Source: Acinetobacter indicus CIP 110367 (GTDB lineage: Bacteria > Pseudomonadota > Gammaproteobacteria > Pseudomonadales > Moraxellaceae). From it: a stretch of 64,000 bases of DNA. The stretch is taken from contig NZ_KI530756.1 in the NCBI RefSeq assembly GCF_000488255.1, positions 291,001 through 355,000 on the forward strand, given 5' to 3'. The translations under genes and the position numbers were made by a program. The notes under the pieces were generated by a model. That model saw only the letters and a program-made list of their open reading frames with translations, ran no database searches and was not told the DNA's origin. Below, one piece after another: positions 9,359-17,634 of the stretch. Position 1 is the stretch's first letter. The number at the start of each line of letters is the position of its first letter.

Positions 9359-10441
9359 ATGACTCATTTCAATCCTGATATGCTTAGTATTGCACGAAAC
9401 TTTCGTGGCCTTAGTCAAACTGAACTAATTGCTGGAATGGGACAGTCTATTACTCAGGCTTCATTATCTAAAATTGAAAGTGGGGACTTAAAACCTTCCG
9501 ATGAAGTTATCCAAAATCTATCTAATGCCCTACATTTCCCTATACGATTTTTTGAACATATTGAAAAGCTAAATGCACTGCCGATTAGTTTGCATGCATA
9601 CAGAAAAAAAAGCTCTACCACAGCTAAAGCATTGAGCCGTATGAATGCTGAAATGATGTTAAAAATGGGCCATGTACAAACATTAGAATTGCTCACAAAT
9701 GTACCAAAAAGAAAAAACTCCTTACCAACTTTTAAAATTGGCATAGATGTAAACACCCCTCAAGAAGCGGCTAAAAAGCTTAGATCATTGTGGGTGCTAG
9801 GAAATGAACCTCTTGAAAACCTAACTGCCACTGTGGAAGATGCAGGGGTTTTAGTCTTTTTATGCGACTTTAAAGATAACAATGTTGATGGCGTATCCTT
9901 AAAAATGCATGGCGTGTCTCCATGCGTATTTCTAAATGCAAACCAGCCAAATGACAGAATACGCTTCACATTAGCACATGAACTTGGGCATTTGGTCCTC
10001 CATGAAGAGCCATCTGAATTCATGGAAAAAGAAGCAAATGACTTTGCTGCCGAATTCTTAATGCCAGAAGAAAAAATTATTGATCAATTAGGTTCAACCA
10101 ATTTAGCTCATTATCTAAGACTTAAAAAGGAATGGAAAACCTCAATGGCGGCCTTAATCTATAGGGCGTCAGAGTTAGGAACTATAACTTCAAGTCAAAG
10201 TGCCAATTTATGGCGGCAGATGGCTATGCGTGGTTATCGTAAAGTTGAACCAAATGAATTGGATCGAGAACCGACATATAGAGTAGCTTCCATGCTCTTT
10301 GACTACGCAATAGATGCAAAAAAAACATCAACATCTGTCATTAGTGAGTTATCTCAATTATTTGACTTATATGAAGATGACTTTAAAAAACTATATTATT
10401 TTGACCTAGATTCAATGGAGACTATTGAGATGGTTTCATAA
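9359..10441 (+). CDS. XRE-family HTH protein fused to ImmA/IrrE metallopeptidase
   Basis: A 360-residue protein. Residues 5-65 form an XRE helix-turn-helix (SIARNFRGLSQTELIAGM, then ITQASLSKIESGDLKPSDEV). A zinc-peptidase domain follows with HELGH at 207-211 and a downstream glutamate in EKEANDFAAEFLMP. ImmA/IrrE proteases relieve repression by cutting a regulator, often in response to DNA damage. The ATG at 9359 follows GGAGGTG at ideal spacing and beats the upstream frame opening. A strong terminator follows, then a candidate structured RNA, a small gene and the CBASS operon. Some CBASS operons are controlled by separate CapH (HTH) and CapP (ImmA/IrrE-like peptidase) proteins; this fused protein may do the same job, which is inference. 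It could instead be an unrelated stress regulator. Confidence 0.85.
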   Translation: MTHFNPDMLSIARNFRGLSQTELIAGMGQSITQASLSKIESGDLKPSDEVIQNLSNALHFPIRFFEHIEKLNALPISLHAYRKKSSTTAKALSRMNAEMMLKMGHVQTLELLTNVPKRKNSLPTFKIGIDVNTPQEAAKKLRSLWVLGNEPLENLTATVEDAGVLVFLCDFKDNNVDGVSLKMHGVSPCVFLNANQPNDRIRFTLAHELGHLVLHEEPSEFMEKEANDFAAEFLMPEEKIIDQLGSTNLAHYLRLKKEWKTSMAALIYRASELGTITSSQSANLWRQMAMRGYRKVEPNELDREPTYRVASMLFDYAIDAKKTSTSVISELSQLFDLYEDDFKKLYYFDLDSMETIEMVS

Positions 10442-10447
10442 ATTAAA

Positions 10448-10476
10448 AAGCCGACTCTATTGGGTAGAGTCGGCTT
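10448..10476 (+). terminator. Terminator-like hairpin after the ImmA/IrrE gene
   Basis: A perfect 12-bp stem AAGCCGACTCTA / TAGAGTCGGCTT with loop TTGGG starts 6 bp past the stop codon. The T run afterwards is poor (gatagatttt), so termination may be partial. Confidence 0.75.
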
Positions 10477-10502
10477 GATAGATTTTCACACAGGAAAGGC
10501 AT

Positions 10503-10535
10503 ATGGCTCTAAGCCCTACGCATACCTCATGTTAG
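10503..10535 (+). CDS. Possible 10-residue leader peptide
   Basis: ATG at 10503 after an SD-like AGGAAAGG encodes MALSPTHTSC and then TAG. The stop falls inside the first inner stem of the candidate structured RNA, so translating ribosomes would disturb folding, as in attenuator leaders. The small size and lack of comparative data make this tentative. Confidence 0.25.
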   Translation: MALSPTHTSC

Positions 10536-10609
10536 ATCTGGCTGTCAGAACCCCATTCTAACATTTAGGCCCGTAAATCTCAAGATTTACCCGCTTATTT
10601 TGGTATGCG
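10519..10609 (+). ncRNA. Candidate structured RNA (three-way junction)
   Basis: Outer stem CGCATACC (10519-10526) pairs with GGTATGCG (10602-10609). Inside it ATGTTAGA (10529-10536) pairs with TCTAACAT (10557-10564), with a nested TCTG/CAGA hairpin (10537-10549). A second arm GTAAATC-TCAA-GATTTAC lies at 10573-10590. All stems are perfect and nest without conflict, giving a three-way junction about 90 nt long. It ends 37 bp before the small gene at 10647. It may be a cis-regulatory leader of that gene or of the CBASS operon, or an independent small RNA. It matches no RNA family I can name. Confidence 0.45.
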
Positions 10610-10646
10610 CCCTGAAAAACGAGCCGCCAAAATAGGAGGGCTAACA

Positions 10647-10826
10647 ATGCCTACCGAAAATCAAGACTTCGTGTTTTGTAAATCTTATCGCCATAAATCT
10701 GGAAAAATTATTGTCCATCCAACTGGATATTTTAAATTTCCCAGAACTCGGCCATTGAAAGAAGAAAAGGATACTATCCGTAATAAAAAATCGGATGATC
10801 CTGATAACTCAAACTCAATATCGTAA
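10647..10826 (+). CDS. Small basic protein of unknown function, 59 aa
   Basis: The ATG at 10647 follows GGAGGG with good spacing, so it was chosen over an in-frame ATG at 10605 that would overlap the RNA structure. The product begins MPTENQDFVFCKSYRHKSGK and has an aromatic GYFKFP motif, followed by a charged, probably disordered tail. Short RH-(K/R)-x-GK-x-I proteins of this kind occur near mobile-element genes, but I know of no function. It sits alone between the candidate structured RNA and a terminator, just upstream of the CBASS operon. Confidence 0.6.
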   Translation: MPTENQDFVFCKSYRHKSGKIIVHPTGYFKFPRTRPLKEEKDTIRNKKSDDPDNSNSIS

Positions 10827-10837
10827 ACAAGGTTAAA

Positions 10838-10887
10838 TAACCTACTGCTATGCAACAAAGTTCACAGTAGTAGGTTACTTAATTTTT
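10838..10887 (+). terminator. Terminator after the small gene
   Basis: TAACCTACT (10838-10846) pairs with AGTAGGTTA (10869-10877) across a 22-nt loop and is followed by a TTTTT run at 10883-10887. It separates the small gene from the CBASS operon, which then needs its own promoter in about 10888-10935. Confidence 0.6.
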
Positions 10888-10940
10888 CTGATCGCACTTA
10901 ATTTTATGCCCCATTTTAGTACATGGGCTCAGAGAGAATT

Positions 10941-11954
10941 ATGACAACTCAACAGCAGTTTCTTGACCTACTTTCCGATATTGAACCCTCTACAACAACG
11001 GTTAATGATTGTTCAAGCGCACATAATACGCTTCGTGATGCTTTAAAAGTGCATAATGAATTCAGCAAAGTACATGTGCATACATTCTTATCAGGTTCTT
11101 ATAAAAGAAATACGGCAGTACGTCCGACTACCATAGGCGGAATCACACAAAGGCCAGATGTAGATATTATTGCCCTTACAAATCACACAATTAATGATGA
11201 CCCTCAAATTGTCCTTGATGCAGTACATACGGCATTAAAGGATATTGGATATACCGATCTTACCGTTAACCGTCGTTCAGTAAATGTTAAGTTGAAAAAA
11301 GTTGATATGGATGTTGTCCCTATCATTTCAGATGGATATGGCGGCTATCTGATTCCAGACATTCATCTTGAAGAATGGCTAGTTACCAACCCTCCAGCTC
11401 ATACCGAGTGGACTGTTGAGGTGAATAAAAATGCAAATGGTCGATTTAAGCCTCTTGTGAAGCTATTTAAATGGTGGCGTCGTGAGAACTTGTCTGATTT
11501 AAAAAGACCAAAAGGATTCATTTTAGAATGCCTGGTTGCCAAGCATATGAATTACTACGAATCCAACTATGAAAAGTTGTTTGTTTATCTTTTAGAAACG
11601 ATCAGGGATTCTTATGGGATTTATGCGTCACTAGGCATAATTCCACATTTAGAAGATCCTGGTGTTGCAGGCAATAATGTTTTTTCTGCGGTTACAGCAG
11701 ATGAGTTCAAAACTTTTTTTGAAAAGGTAGAAGAACAAGCTGCTATTGCACGAAACGCCTTAAATGAAACAGATGATGATAAAGCATTAGCCCTATGGCG
11801 GCAGGTTCTGGGTAATCGTTTTCCACGTTCGGCTTCACACAAAAGTGCAAACTCTGCTGATATGGCCAGCTCTTTAATCCGTTCTGCTCTAGGTGCGGGA
11901 TTAACATTTCCATCAACCCCTGTTTATCCAAATAAACCAGGAGGCTTTGCGTAA
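10941..11954 (+). CDS. cdnD: CBASS CD-NTase (cyclic oligonucleotide synthase, probably clade D)
   Basis: A 337-residue cGAS/DncV-like nucleotidyltransferase. FLSGSYKRNTAVRP (GS at 52-53) and RPDVDIIAL (D73, D75) form the metal site; the third aspartate is in VDMDVVPII (about D124). On phage infection such enzymes make a cyclic di- or trinucleotide. The C-terminus ends in GGFA, a small-residue tail suited to conjugation by Cap2. The ATG at 10941 with AGAGAG before it was preferred over 10923. It overlaps cap2 by one base (TAATG). The clade D call rests on the GSYKRNTA-type motif and on linkage to a SAVED effector; it could be another trinucleotide-making clade. Confidence 0.9.
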   Translation: MTTQQQFLDLLSDIEPSTTTVNDCSSAHNTLRDALKVHNEFSKVHVHTFLSGSYKRNTAVRPTTIGGITQRPDVDIIALTNHTINDDPQIVLDAVHTALKDIGYTDLTVNRRSVNVKLKKVDMDVVPIISDGYGGYLIPDIHLEEWLVTNPPAHTEWTVEVNKNANGRFKPLVKLFKWWRRENLSDLKRPKGFILECLVAKHMNYYESNYEKLFVYLLETIRDSYGIYASLGIIPHLEDPGVAGNNVFSAVTADEFKTFFEKVEEQAAIARNALNETDDDKALALWRQVLGNRFPRSASHKSANSADMASSLIRSALGAGLTFPSTPVYPNKPGGFA

Positions 11955-13666
11955 TGGAACTGCTAAAAACACCATTAGAACGCCTAGCTCAAGAACGGCA
12001 GTTATTGACTGATCTTGAGAAAGAGAAAAATAGTTTTAAGATTCAGGAATGGAACTCAACAGACACAAATGAACTGCATTTGAACTTCTCTCTAAAGATA
12101 GGAACTATAGATTTTAATGGTGTTTTAGTATATCCAGAGCTTTTCCCAGAGCTACCAGCATATATACGCCCACAAAAATCTGGTGAAAGATGGAGTATCT
12201 TGCACCAGTATGGTGGTTCAGGAGTGCTGTGTCTAGAATATGGCCCAGATAATTGGAATACCAATATCAGTGGAGTGGATCTAGTTAGAAGTGCCCAGCT
12301 TCTTTTATTAACAGATGCAATGACTGTATTGGAGATGAATGTAGAACCTGTACCATCTAGGCATTCTGAAACAATAGGTCAAAAATTAAGAAGTGTTTCA
12401 GAAAGGTTCATTGAAACACCTATGTTACGTCACATACTCTTGGGTAGTGATTCCGAGAAAATGGACTTTAAGATTGCCATCTCAAGCTTTCGAGACAAAA
12501 CCGTTATTGTTCCAACAAATATTCAGAACAAACCTCTACCTGACATCGTACCATCATTTTCTAATGAAAGATTTGAATTGTCTGGATGGGCAATACGAAT
12601 TGATTCTGTTCCTCAATTAAAGGAATCCGTAAATGACCGAGTTTCATTAGAATCCTTTTTAGGCAATTTATGGCCTGCTCAGGAGGAATTCACAAGTTCC
12701 ATACAGCCTATATTGTTATATGACATAAAGGGTAACTTGGAACTATTCTTGGTTAATAATACAGCACCACTTTTCGTAAGTTATCCTGCTATTAATCTAC
12801 ATGATGATCAGAGCCAAAGATTGCCAGCACAATTTAGCCATCTCAATGATATAAGGGTAGCAATAGTAGGTCTTGGATCGTTAGGAAGTAAAATTGCAAT
12901 TTCACTGGCACGGTCGGGTTGTAAAAACTTTCTACTTATTGATGATGATATTCTGCTCCCCCACAATCTTGTCCGTAATGAACTCAACTGGTTAGATGTT
13001 GGCTTTGCTAAAACCTATGCTGTTGAAAGAGCATTAAAACGAACAGCATTAGACATACAAGTTGAAACGTATGAAATGCAAATTGGTGGACAGGAAAATC
13101 CTCATTTAAATTCCAATATCGCTAATGCCATTGCCACATGTAATCTGATTGTTGATGCGACAGCAAATACCCATACGTTCTTAACATTAGCTGCAATTGC
13201 TAAAAGAAAACACATTCCCATGGTATGGGGTGAAATTTTTGGTGGCGGTGGTGGAGCAATGATGGCCCGTAGTCGTCCAACGTTAGATGCCTCCCCCTTA
13301 GAACTTCGCAATCATATTTATGGTGTCTTACAAACGTTGGAACCAATTCCAGAGGGCAAAGTTAATAATTACGGCTTTCAAACACAAAACCAAACATATA
13401 TAGCATCAGATGCAGATGTAACAGCTCTTGCAGCATCTATGACGCAGTTCACATTAGATACTTTATGTACAATTGATGAGCAATCCTCTTATCCATATTC
13501 AGCATATTTAATAGGGTTCCGTAGATATTGGATGTTTCAATGTCCTTTTGATACTCGTCCTATCGACTGTTCGGGTGCTTTAGTAGCAGAATCTCCTACG
13601 GATAAAGAAATATTTGAAAGGGAAAATGGCAATTCTATTGAAGAGCCTGAACCGATGAAAGGTTAA
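11954..13666 (+). CDS. cap2: CBASS Cap2, E2-E1 fusion ubiquitin-like transferase
   Basis: A 570-residue protein with an N-terminal E2-like domain, in which HQYGGSGVLCLEYGPDNW holds the likely catalytic Cys93. A linker follows, then an E1/ThiF adenylation domain from about residue 300 with the nucleotide loop VAIVGLGSLGSKIAISLARSG and FLLIDDDILLPHNLVRNEL. Cap2 links the C-terminus of the CD-NTase to a target and thereby primes second-messenger synthesis. The cysteine-containing C-terminal part (MFQCPFDTRPIDC) may supply the E1 thioester cysteine. A GGAGG SD sits in the end of cdnD and the start overlaps its stop, so the two are translationally coupled. Confidence 0.9.
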   Translation: MELLKTPLERLAQERQLLTDLEKEKNSFKIQEWNSTDTNELHLNFSLKIGTIDFNGVLVYPELFPELPAYIRPQKSGERWSILHQYGGSGVLCLEYGPDNWNTNISGVDLVRSAQLLLLTDAMTVLEMNVEPVPSRHSETIGQKLRSVSERFIETPMLRHILLGSDSEKMDFKIAISSFRDKTVIVPTNIQNKPLPDIVPSFSNERFELSGWAIRIDSVPQLKESVNDRVSLESFLGNLWPAQEEFTSSIQPILLYDIKGNLELFLVNNTAPLFVSYPAINLHDDQSQRLPAQFSHLNDIRVAIVGLGSLGSKIAISLARSGCKNFLLIDDDILLPHNLVRNELNWLDVGFAKTYAVERALKRTALDIQVETYEMQIGGQENPHLNSNIANAIATCNLIVDATANTHTFLTLAAIAKRKHIPMVWGEIFGGGGGAMMARSRPTLDASPLELRNHIYGVLQTLEPIPEGKVNNYGFQTQNQTYIASDADVTALAASMTQFTLDTLCTIDEQSSYPYSAYLIGFRRYWMFQCPFDTRPIDCSGALVAESPTDKEIFERENGNSIEEPEPMKG

Positions 13667-13671
13667 TACTG

Positions 13672-14133
13672 ATGCTGAAAATATCCATTCCTACTGACAT
13701 ACAAGTTTTACTGGTAAAAGCCCTATTGAAGTCTGGAACCCACGAATGTGGCGGTGTTTTAATGGGTGAGCATATTGGTACAAACCATTTTAGAGTTAAC
13801 TCATTAACTATTCAAAAGAGTGGAACGATAGCATCCTTTGTACGTGGAATTACGGATGCTATTAAAGCAATCCGTCTTTTTCATAAATCAACAAACAATA
13901 ATTATCAAAAATTTAACTATTTAGGTGAATGGCATAGCCATCCTCTCTTCAGTGTACAACCCAGCAGTAAAGACCATCACACCATGAGGGAATTGGTGTC
14001 CGATCCAAAAGTGGGTGCAAATTTTGTAGTCTTACTGATTTTTCATTTAAAAAACAATCATCTTGATGGCAGTGCTCACACCTACCTACCAGATGGTTCC
14101 TGTTACCGATCCACCCTAGATTTAGAGAGATAA
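13672..14133 (+). CDS. cap3: CBASS Cap3, JAB/JAMM isopeptidase
   Basis: A 153-residue JAMM zinc peptidase. HECGGVLMGEH supplies the glutamate and GEWHSHPLFSVQPSSKD is a perfect HxH-x10-D signature. Cap3 removes the CD-NTase from conjugates and so tunes Cap2 activity. It lies 5 bp behind cap2 and 2 bp before cap4, clearly one operon. The length is normal for a stand-alone Cap3. Confidence 0.9.
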   Translation: MLKISIPTDIQVLLVKALLKSGTHECGGVLMGEHIGTNHFRVNSLTIQKSGTIASFVRGITDAIKAIRLFHKSTNNNYQKFNYLGEWHSHPLFSVQPSSKDHHTMRELVSDPKVGANFVVLLIFHLKNNHLDGSAHTYLPDGSCYRSTLDLER

Positions 14134-14135
14134 TA

Positions 14136-15524
14136 ATGAGTGCGAGTCTGTTAGAAAAACAATCAACTGGTGGTGCGATTGCACGAGTAGGATTTGAATA
14201 TCAGGATGCATTTGTATTAAGGAGCTTACCGCTATGGCTTTCACAAAGTGCATTTAGCCATATAGTGAGTGAAGCATTAAGTGATATAGAAGTTTGTTAT
14301 TTTTCTTCGGAAAAGTCATTACATGTAATGTATGAAGCAAAAAATCACTCCTTAACGGCTACGGAATTTTGGGATGAAATAAGGCGTTTTAAAAGTCTTT
14401 TTGATACCCACCCAAAAAACTTTATTTGGTTTAATTTAGTATGCCCAAGTTATAACACCGCTATCTCACCATTAATTTCAAAAATAGACCGATTAAGAGG
14501 GGTTGGATCTTCTTATGATGACGACTCTTCAGTTTCAGTGAATGGGCGCTCGGAATACCTTGATTGGTGTGTTGGTAAAAAAATTGATTTCTCTTTAGCT
14601 GAATTTGCTCTTGATTATGTTGGTTTCATAACTTTTAATTCTGAGAATAGTGAGTCTATATTTCTAAGTGAAATTCAAGACACAATAAATATTGAACTGC
14701 TCAGGAGTCAGGTCAAACAACTAAAAGATCAGTTTAAAAACCTGATTTCTCGTTCTTCTTTTGGTCCAATATATCGCAAAGACTTTGAAAATTTTATTTG
14801 CCATGCTCTTGAAGAAGATAGAAGCCAGTGGCTATTAGATCCTATTAAAATTAATCTTTCAGCATCATCCAGTCAGTATCAAGACTTAAACTTAGATATT
14901 AGTGATTTCAATGGTCCTGATCGTGCTCAAAAAACCTCCAGCGACTGGAACAGCCTAATCAAAAAAGCAGTATCGATTGGGGATTTCATTCATAACAGTG
15001 GTGACCGTAGAACCCTCCTTATAGATGGCAAACAAAGAATGTCCACTGCATGTATGCTTGGCTATGTTTTTAGTGCCACACGTAATTTCCTACTCGAAAT
15101 AGAACATAATGGCCTCATTTATCGCACTGATGACCATAAACAGAAAGAGGGACAATTTTTTACTAAAATCGAAGCTGTTGAACCACAGGGTGAAACTGAA
15201 GCCATAGTCGCTATCGGATTTCCTACAGCTATAGGTAAAGACATTGACTCTACGATTAATGAAGTAAAGAGCTTGCCTAGATTGAATTTAGAAAGCTCTC
15301 ATGCCATTGATAATATGGAGACTCTAAATCTTGCTGTGAGAGAGGCAAAATCTGCTTTAGTTTCATTTAAATCCGAAAATAAGTTATCTAAATTACACCT
15401 CTTTATTAAAGCACCCTCAGTTTTTGCAATGGTCTTGGGACATCGCTTGAATGGTATTTGCGATATCCAGCTTTACGATTGGGTAGATGGGCAATATATC
15501 CCTACAGCCGAACTGAACTTATAA
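14136..15524 (+). CDS. cap4: CBASS effector Cap4, DUF4297 nuclease-SAVED
   Basis: A 462-residue protein. The N-terminal DUF4297 domain opens with GGAIARVGFEYQDAF and has a PD-(D/E)xK core: SDIEVCYF, then VMYEAKNHSLT. The C-terminal half resembles SAVED: near the end LHLFIKAPSVFAMVLGHRLN and IQLYDWVDGQYIPTAEL follow the SAVED pattern. In the known family, SAVED binds a cyclic trinucleotide and Cap4 then multimerises and degrades double-stranded DNA, killing the infected cell. Acinetobacter Cap4 proteins are among the characterised members. Co-operonic with cdnD-cap2-cap3. The exact ligand cannot be told from sequence. Confidence 0.85.
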   Translation: MSASLLEKQSTGGAIARVGFEYQDAFVLRSLPLWLSQSAFSHIVSEALSDIEVCYFSSEKSLHVMYEAKNHSLTATEFWDEIRRFKSLFDTHPKNFIWFNLVCPSYNTAISPLISKIDRLRGVGSSYDDDSSVSVNGRSEYLDWCVGKKIDFSLAEFALDYVGFITFNSENSESIFLSEIQDTINIELLRSQVKQLKDQFKNLISRSSFGPIYRKDFENFICHALEEDRSQWLLDPIKINLSASSSQYQDLNLDISDFNGPDRAQKTSSDWNSLIKKAVSIGDFIHNSGDRRTLLIDGKQRMSTACMLGYVFSATRNFLLEIEHNGLIYRTDDHKQKEGQFFTKIEAVEPQGETEAIVAIGFPTAIGKDIDSTINEVKSLPRLNLESSHAIDNMETLNLAVREAKSALVSFKSENKLSKLHLFIKAPSVFAMVLGHRLNGICDIQLYDWVDGQYIPTAELNL

Positions 15525-15568
15525 GAAGAATTGATTATTCGATAATATTACCAATAGAGAGGTTGATC

Positions 15569-17449
15569 ATGAACAATCATTCTAATGAAGAAAATACTGA
15601 TAACTCTTCAGATAAAAAATCACCCGCATTCAAAGTCCTTGAATCCAATGCTGAAAAGTTCTTAATGGTTTGGTGGTATGGGGCGTTAGCAAAAGCTGAT
15701 CGTAGAAATGCTCAACCTAAAGTTCATGTGGCTTTTAGGGAACTTCTGGAAGATTACACACCCACAGATAATTTTATTTTTATTGATGCAAATATAACAG
15801 ATTTGATGTCTTGGCCTATTGGAACAGTTTGGCACCATGAACGATTAGTTGACTATCTTCCTTTGGAAATACGGGAATTTGATATTGATCATACAAATTT
15901 TAAACATACCTTTGTTCAAGCATATAAGCGAGATGAAAAGACAGGAAAAATAGATCATTTCTTCTCAGACAGGAATAAGTTTTATATTAACCCAAGCCAA
16001 CGTGAAAATTGTATTTCTTTCTCTTTAAAGGATCAGGAATATAAGGAGCTTCTCGTACCTTGTTTTGAGTTTCTGGTGAGAGGATATGGCCTCTCTACAG
16101 AACTTCCTAGAATTCTAACAACATATGATGAGGTCGAAAGACATGAAAGGCTCTACACCCCTCATCCAGAAGAAGAAAATACATGGACTATCCTTATAGG
16201 TGATAGTCTCACATCAGATGATCATGTATTTATTGCCTACTATAAATATAGCGAATATACCCAAGATGCCGTAAGAATCTTATTTAGCAGTATTGCAAAA
16301 CATGATGATTTTATCCAAAGAAACCATATATACCCTAAAGTAATGCCGTGGCATAAGGAAACGAGAAAAATTAGGGTTTCAGGTTTTTGTATTCCTGACA
16401 CCAATGCTTTTTTAGCCTTGACAATTCTTGGAATAGAACTACCTGATCAAACACTTATCAGACGTGTTCCAAAGGTAATTCACCGCATTAAGAAACCTGT
16501 AGATGTCAACTCACCTAATCCTCCTCAGTTGCAACTAGGTCCTGGTCAGATTAACGTATCTGAAGATCAAGGAGGGCGCAAACCATTATTACAATCGGTT
16601 ATTTTAGGTCATGAATTTACATGGTTAGGTTCAGGCCCTATCGGGGAAAAAAGTAAAACAAAGTATGAAAGAACCATCACCCAACCACAGAGAAAGAAAA
16701 ATACTAAAGAAACCAATACAGTTGGTACAGGAGAACCTGATAGCTCTAAGGAAGTTCTAAATGTCCAAATTAACCCGACCACTAATGGAGATACAGAGTT
16801 TGAAGCTCCATATCATGGAAGAATCATGGGCCTATGGAATGCATGTTTAAAGGCACGCTCGTTAAATCCCAGTATTGTCAATGCAGTCCACTATTATACT
16901 TTTGAGGAAGAGTTTGATTACAGCGATAAACCCACTCTCATGGCTTTTTTCGTTAATTCAGAAACATTAAATAATAAAGATATTACAGATGGAGAAAAAC
17001 AAACTTATAAAAATTGGTGTTATGCAAACTCAAATAAAACAGCACTTCGTGGAGCATTGGTCATCCGATTATCTCTTGTAAATTGCCCTCCAGTTTATCT
17101 TTTCGATATACAACCAGCGACTTACGTTTCAACTGTAGATGGGGAAAGTGTTCTCAAGGAGCGTGGGCATGCTGGTCTAATATTTAGGTCAAGAACCGTA
17201 GAACAATTTGAGCAGTATATTTCTGGGCTCATGGAGAGCCTGCCTTTGTCAGAGGGCTCTTATACGACAACTCTCCTAGGCTCCAATTTGGTTACTCAAT
17301 TATTTGTTTTTAGACATTCAAAATCTGCTGGCTTGTCAGAGGGTGAATCAACGTTATTGAATGCTCTAAGAAAAATTGGAATTACGAATATCAAGTTAAA
17401 GGAGGAAAAGGAGGAAAAGGAGGAAAAGGAGGAAAAGGAGGAAAAATAA
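15569..17449 (+). CDS. Unknown protein after cap4, possibly TnsE-like
   Basis: A 626-residue protein. The ATG at 15569 with SD GAGAGG was chosen; an upstream frame opening overlaps cap4. It lies 44 bp behind cap4 on the same strand. I do not recognise it with certainty. From memory, its layout resembles Tn7 TnsE: a middle block around VPCFEFLVRGYGLSTELPR, then KIRVSGFCIPDT and ILGIELP, a low-complexity basic linker after EFTWLGSG, and a C-terminal domain with VYLFDIQPATYVST near residue 525. TnsE steers Tn7 into replicating plasmids by contacting DNA ends and the sliding clamp. The protein ends in five EEK repeats. Alternatives: an unknown CBASS accessory protein, or an unrelated large cargo protein. 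No catalytic motif was seen. Confidence 0.4.
   Translation: MNNHSNEENTDNSSDKKSPAFKVLESNAEKFLMVWWYGALAKADRRNAQPKVHVAFRELLEDYTPTDNFIFIDANITDLMSWPIGTVWHHERLVDYLPLEIREFDIDHTNFKHTFVQAYKRDEKTGKIDHFFSDRNKFYINPSQRENCISFSLKDQEYKELLVPCFEFLVRGYGLSTELPRILTTYDEVERHERLYTPHPEEENTWTILIGDSLTSDDHVFIAYYKYSEYTQDAVRILFSSIAKHDDFIQRNHIYPKVMPWHKETRKIRVSGFCIPDTNAFLALTILGIELPDQTLIRRVPKVIHRIKKPVDVNSPNPPQLQLGPGQINVSEDQGGRKPLLQSVILGHEFTWLGSGPIGEKSKTKYERTITQPQRKKNTKETNTVGTGEPDSSKEVLNVQINPTTNGDTEFEAPYHGRIMGLWNACLKARSLNPSIVNAVHYYTFEEEFDYSDKPTLMAFFVNSETLNNKDITDGEKQTYKNWCYANSNKTALRGALVIRLSLVNCPPVYLFDIQPATYVSTVDGESVLKERGHAGLIFRSRTVEQFEQYISGLMESLPLSEGSYTTTLLGSNLVTQLFVFRHSKSAGLSEGESTLLNALRKIGITNIKLKEEKEEKEEKEEKEEK
17401..17445 (+). 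repeat. Five perfect 9-bp tandem repeats coding the Glu-Glu-Lys tail
   Basis: GGAGGAAAA is repeated five times without change, just before the stop codon of the gene after cap4. The unit is three codons, so copy-number change would lengthen or shorten the charged tail without a frameshift. Confidence 0.95.
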
Positions 17450-17544
17450 TTTTCGAATCTTACAATTGTGACCATCTTCTTTTAGCCTATTCCATAATTC
17501 TTTCCTATGGGTAATTTTATTACATATCAAATTGAATTATATAT

Positions 17545-17576
17545 AGTTTAATGGCACTTTTAAGTGCCATTAAACT
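17545..17576. terminator. 15-bp perfect inverted repeat between convergent genes
   Basis: AGTTTAATGGCACTT pairs perfectly with AAGTGCCATTAAACT around TT. It lies between the plus-strand CBASS operon and the minus-strand czcD and probably ends transcripts from one or both sides, although T runs are weak. Confidence 0.6.
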
Positions 17577-17634
17577 TGGGTACCACTTGTGACTAGATAA
17601 GCACCTATATTAGGAATATTTAACCTTTTTAAAC

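Noticed and set aside
10519..10609. Retron or CRISPR-associated RNA
   Set aside because: No reverse transcriptase nearby and no repeated spacer pattern; only a single structured unit is seen.
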